Shown one piece after another: positions 63,535 through 64,000 of a stretch of 64,000 bases of DNA. The translations under genes were made by a program, and so were the position numbers. The stretch's first letter is position 1, and each line of letters begins with the position of its first letter. The notes under the pieces are model-generated. The model was not told the DNA's origin. It saw only the letters and a list, made by a program, of their open reading frames with translations, and made no database searches. The DNA is from an uncultured Bacteroides sp. (GTDB taxonomy: Bacteria > Bacteroidota > Bacteroidia > Bacteroidales > Bacteroidaceae): contig NZ_OY782855.1 of assembly GCF_963678425.1 (NCBI RefSeq), positions 1,488,001 to 1,552,000 on the forward strand, written 5' to 3'.

Positions 63535-63768
63535 ATGGAAATTAAAATTTTAGGAACAGGATGTTCCAAGTGCAAAACTCTTGAGAAACTAACACACGAA
63601 GTTGTGGAACAAAACGGTATTGATGCTTCTATATCTAAAGTAGAGGACATTATGGAAATTATGAAGTACGGAGTTATGGCAACGCCTGCTCTGGTTGTTG
63701 ACGGAAAAGTTGAGATTAAAGGACGCGTTCCTTCTCTGGAAGAGATAAAAGAAGTATTAACAAAATAA
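63535..63768 (+). CDS. small thioredoxin-fold redox protein (CxxC)
   Basis: 77 residues of the redox-active disulfide protein 2 / thioredoxin-like family. MEIKILGTGCSKCKTLEKL carries the CSKC active site at 10-13, cis-Pro in MATPALVVDGKVEIKG, and a final helix. No signal peptide, so cytosolic. 65 bp after arsR and 12 bp before the next gene. In Bacteroidales such proteins are found with ArsR regulators and membrane permeases that likely export or reduce metalloids; the rest of this operon lies outside the window. Confidence 0.9.
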   Translation: MEIKILGTGCSKCKTLEKLTHEVVEQNGIDASISKVEDIMEIMKYGVMATPALVVDGKVEIKGRVPSLEEIKEVLTK

Positions 63769-63780
63769 AACCGGATATTC

Positions 63781-64000
63781 ATGAAACGTATTTTAATGAT
63801 CAGCTTCGCTATTATGATGATATTAGGAAGCTTTACATGTAACGCACAAAACAACAAGAAACAAAATACTTCTAAGGTTGCTGCACAGAAAATTGAAGTT
63901 TACTATTTTCACTTTACACGCAGATGCCCAACTTGTATGGCGGTAGAATCTGAATCCCAAAAGGATATAAGTGCTTTATACCCTGAACAGGTTAAAAAGG
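63781..64000 (+). CDS. ArsF-like nitrophenyl-compound-nitroreductase-subunit-family protein (5' part)
   Basis: Starts MKRILMISFAIMMILGSFTC with a signal-type N-terminus (cleavage near CNAQ), then IEVYYFHFTRRCPTCMAVES with a CPTC motif in a thioredoxin-like fold. 73 codons are visible before the right edge. Periplasmic redox protein by prediction, in line with the CxxC protein before it. The family name comes from database convention; function in metalloid handling is presumed rather than shown. Confidence 0.8.
   Translation, partial: MKRILMISFAIMMILGSFTCNAQNNKKQNTSKVAAQKIEVYYFHFTRRCPTCMAVESESQKDISALYPEQVKK

Noticed and set aside
63498..63857. Minus-strand 119-codon gene
   Set aside because: A shadow of the CxxC protein and the ArsF-like gene on the plus strand.

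Overview
The window looks like chromosome from a Bacteroides-type member of the Bacteroidales. The signs are paired SusC/SusD genes, two hybrid two-component regulators, a DUF5686 outer-membrane protein, AT-rich intergenic DNA and many matches to the Bacteroides promoter form TAnnTTTG. Species cannot be fixed from the sequence alone.

Left two thirds (1-40.6 kb): a large polysaccharide utilisation region, apparently aimed at arabinose-rich, esterified side chains of plant xylan or arabinan. It starts with a susD (cut by the window edge), its susC and a GH43-CBM6 enzyme (minus strand). Two divergent hybrid regulators follow (7048-10917 minus; 11172-15221 plus), then a secreted esterase (minus) and a second susC/susD pair (plus). 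An IS30-family element sits at 22065-23194. Beyond it lies a minus-strand gene train read from 40469 down to 23404: CE6-like esterase, SGNH esterase, CE1-like esterase, GH127, GH95, GH51, GH51, GH43, GH43-CBM6, GH43. No endo-xylanase or alpha-glucuronidase is visible, so this segment handles debranching and oligosaccharide trimming. A GH43 relic lies between the second GH51 and a GH43 gene.

Two regulatory codes can be read from the DNA. Four sites upstream of susC-1, GH43-CBM6, the GH51 at 27804 and the CE6 gene share a direct repeat of AGATA-type half sites spaced exactly 21 bp, with a CAAA (TTTG of the -7 box on the minus strand) at the same offset each time. A second motif, ATGTAACAT with 20-21 bp spacing, occurs upstream of the second regulator and between the esterase and susC-2. 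I propose they are the operators of the two hybrid regulators.

Two diverged copies of a ~570 bp non-coding element lie in inverted orientation at 21476-22060 and 41024-41591 and bracket the IS and the whole debranching gene train. Several intergenic spaces carry short tandem arrays with 21, 22 or 23 bp period (54285-54389, 44431-44503, 29980-30058).

Right third (41.6-64 kb): tRNA-Ser(GCT), a DUF5686 protein, a Crp/Fnr-type regulator, the housekeeping train miaA-lipid kinase-kdsA, gapA, mscL, a broken GH97 gene, an SGNH esterase and a GH78 rhamnosidase, guaA, an ECF sigma factor with a membrane partner, a GH31 enzyme, a lipoprotein, a nitronate-monooxygenase-like enzyme, an ABM-domain protein, and at the edge an ArsR regulator with a CxxC thioredoxin-like protein and the start of an ArsF-like protein.
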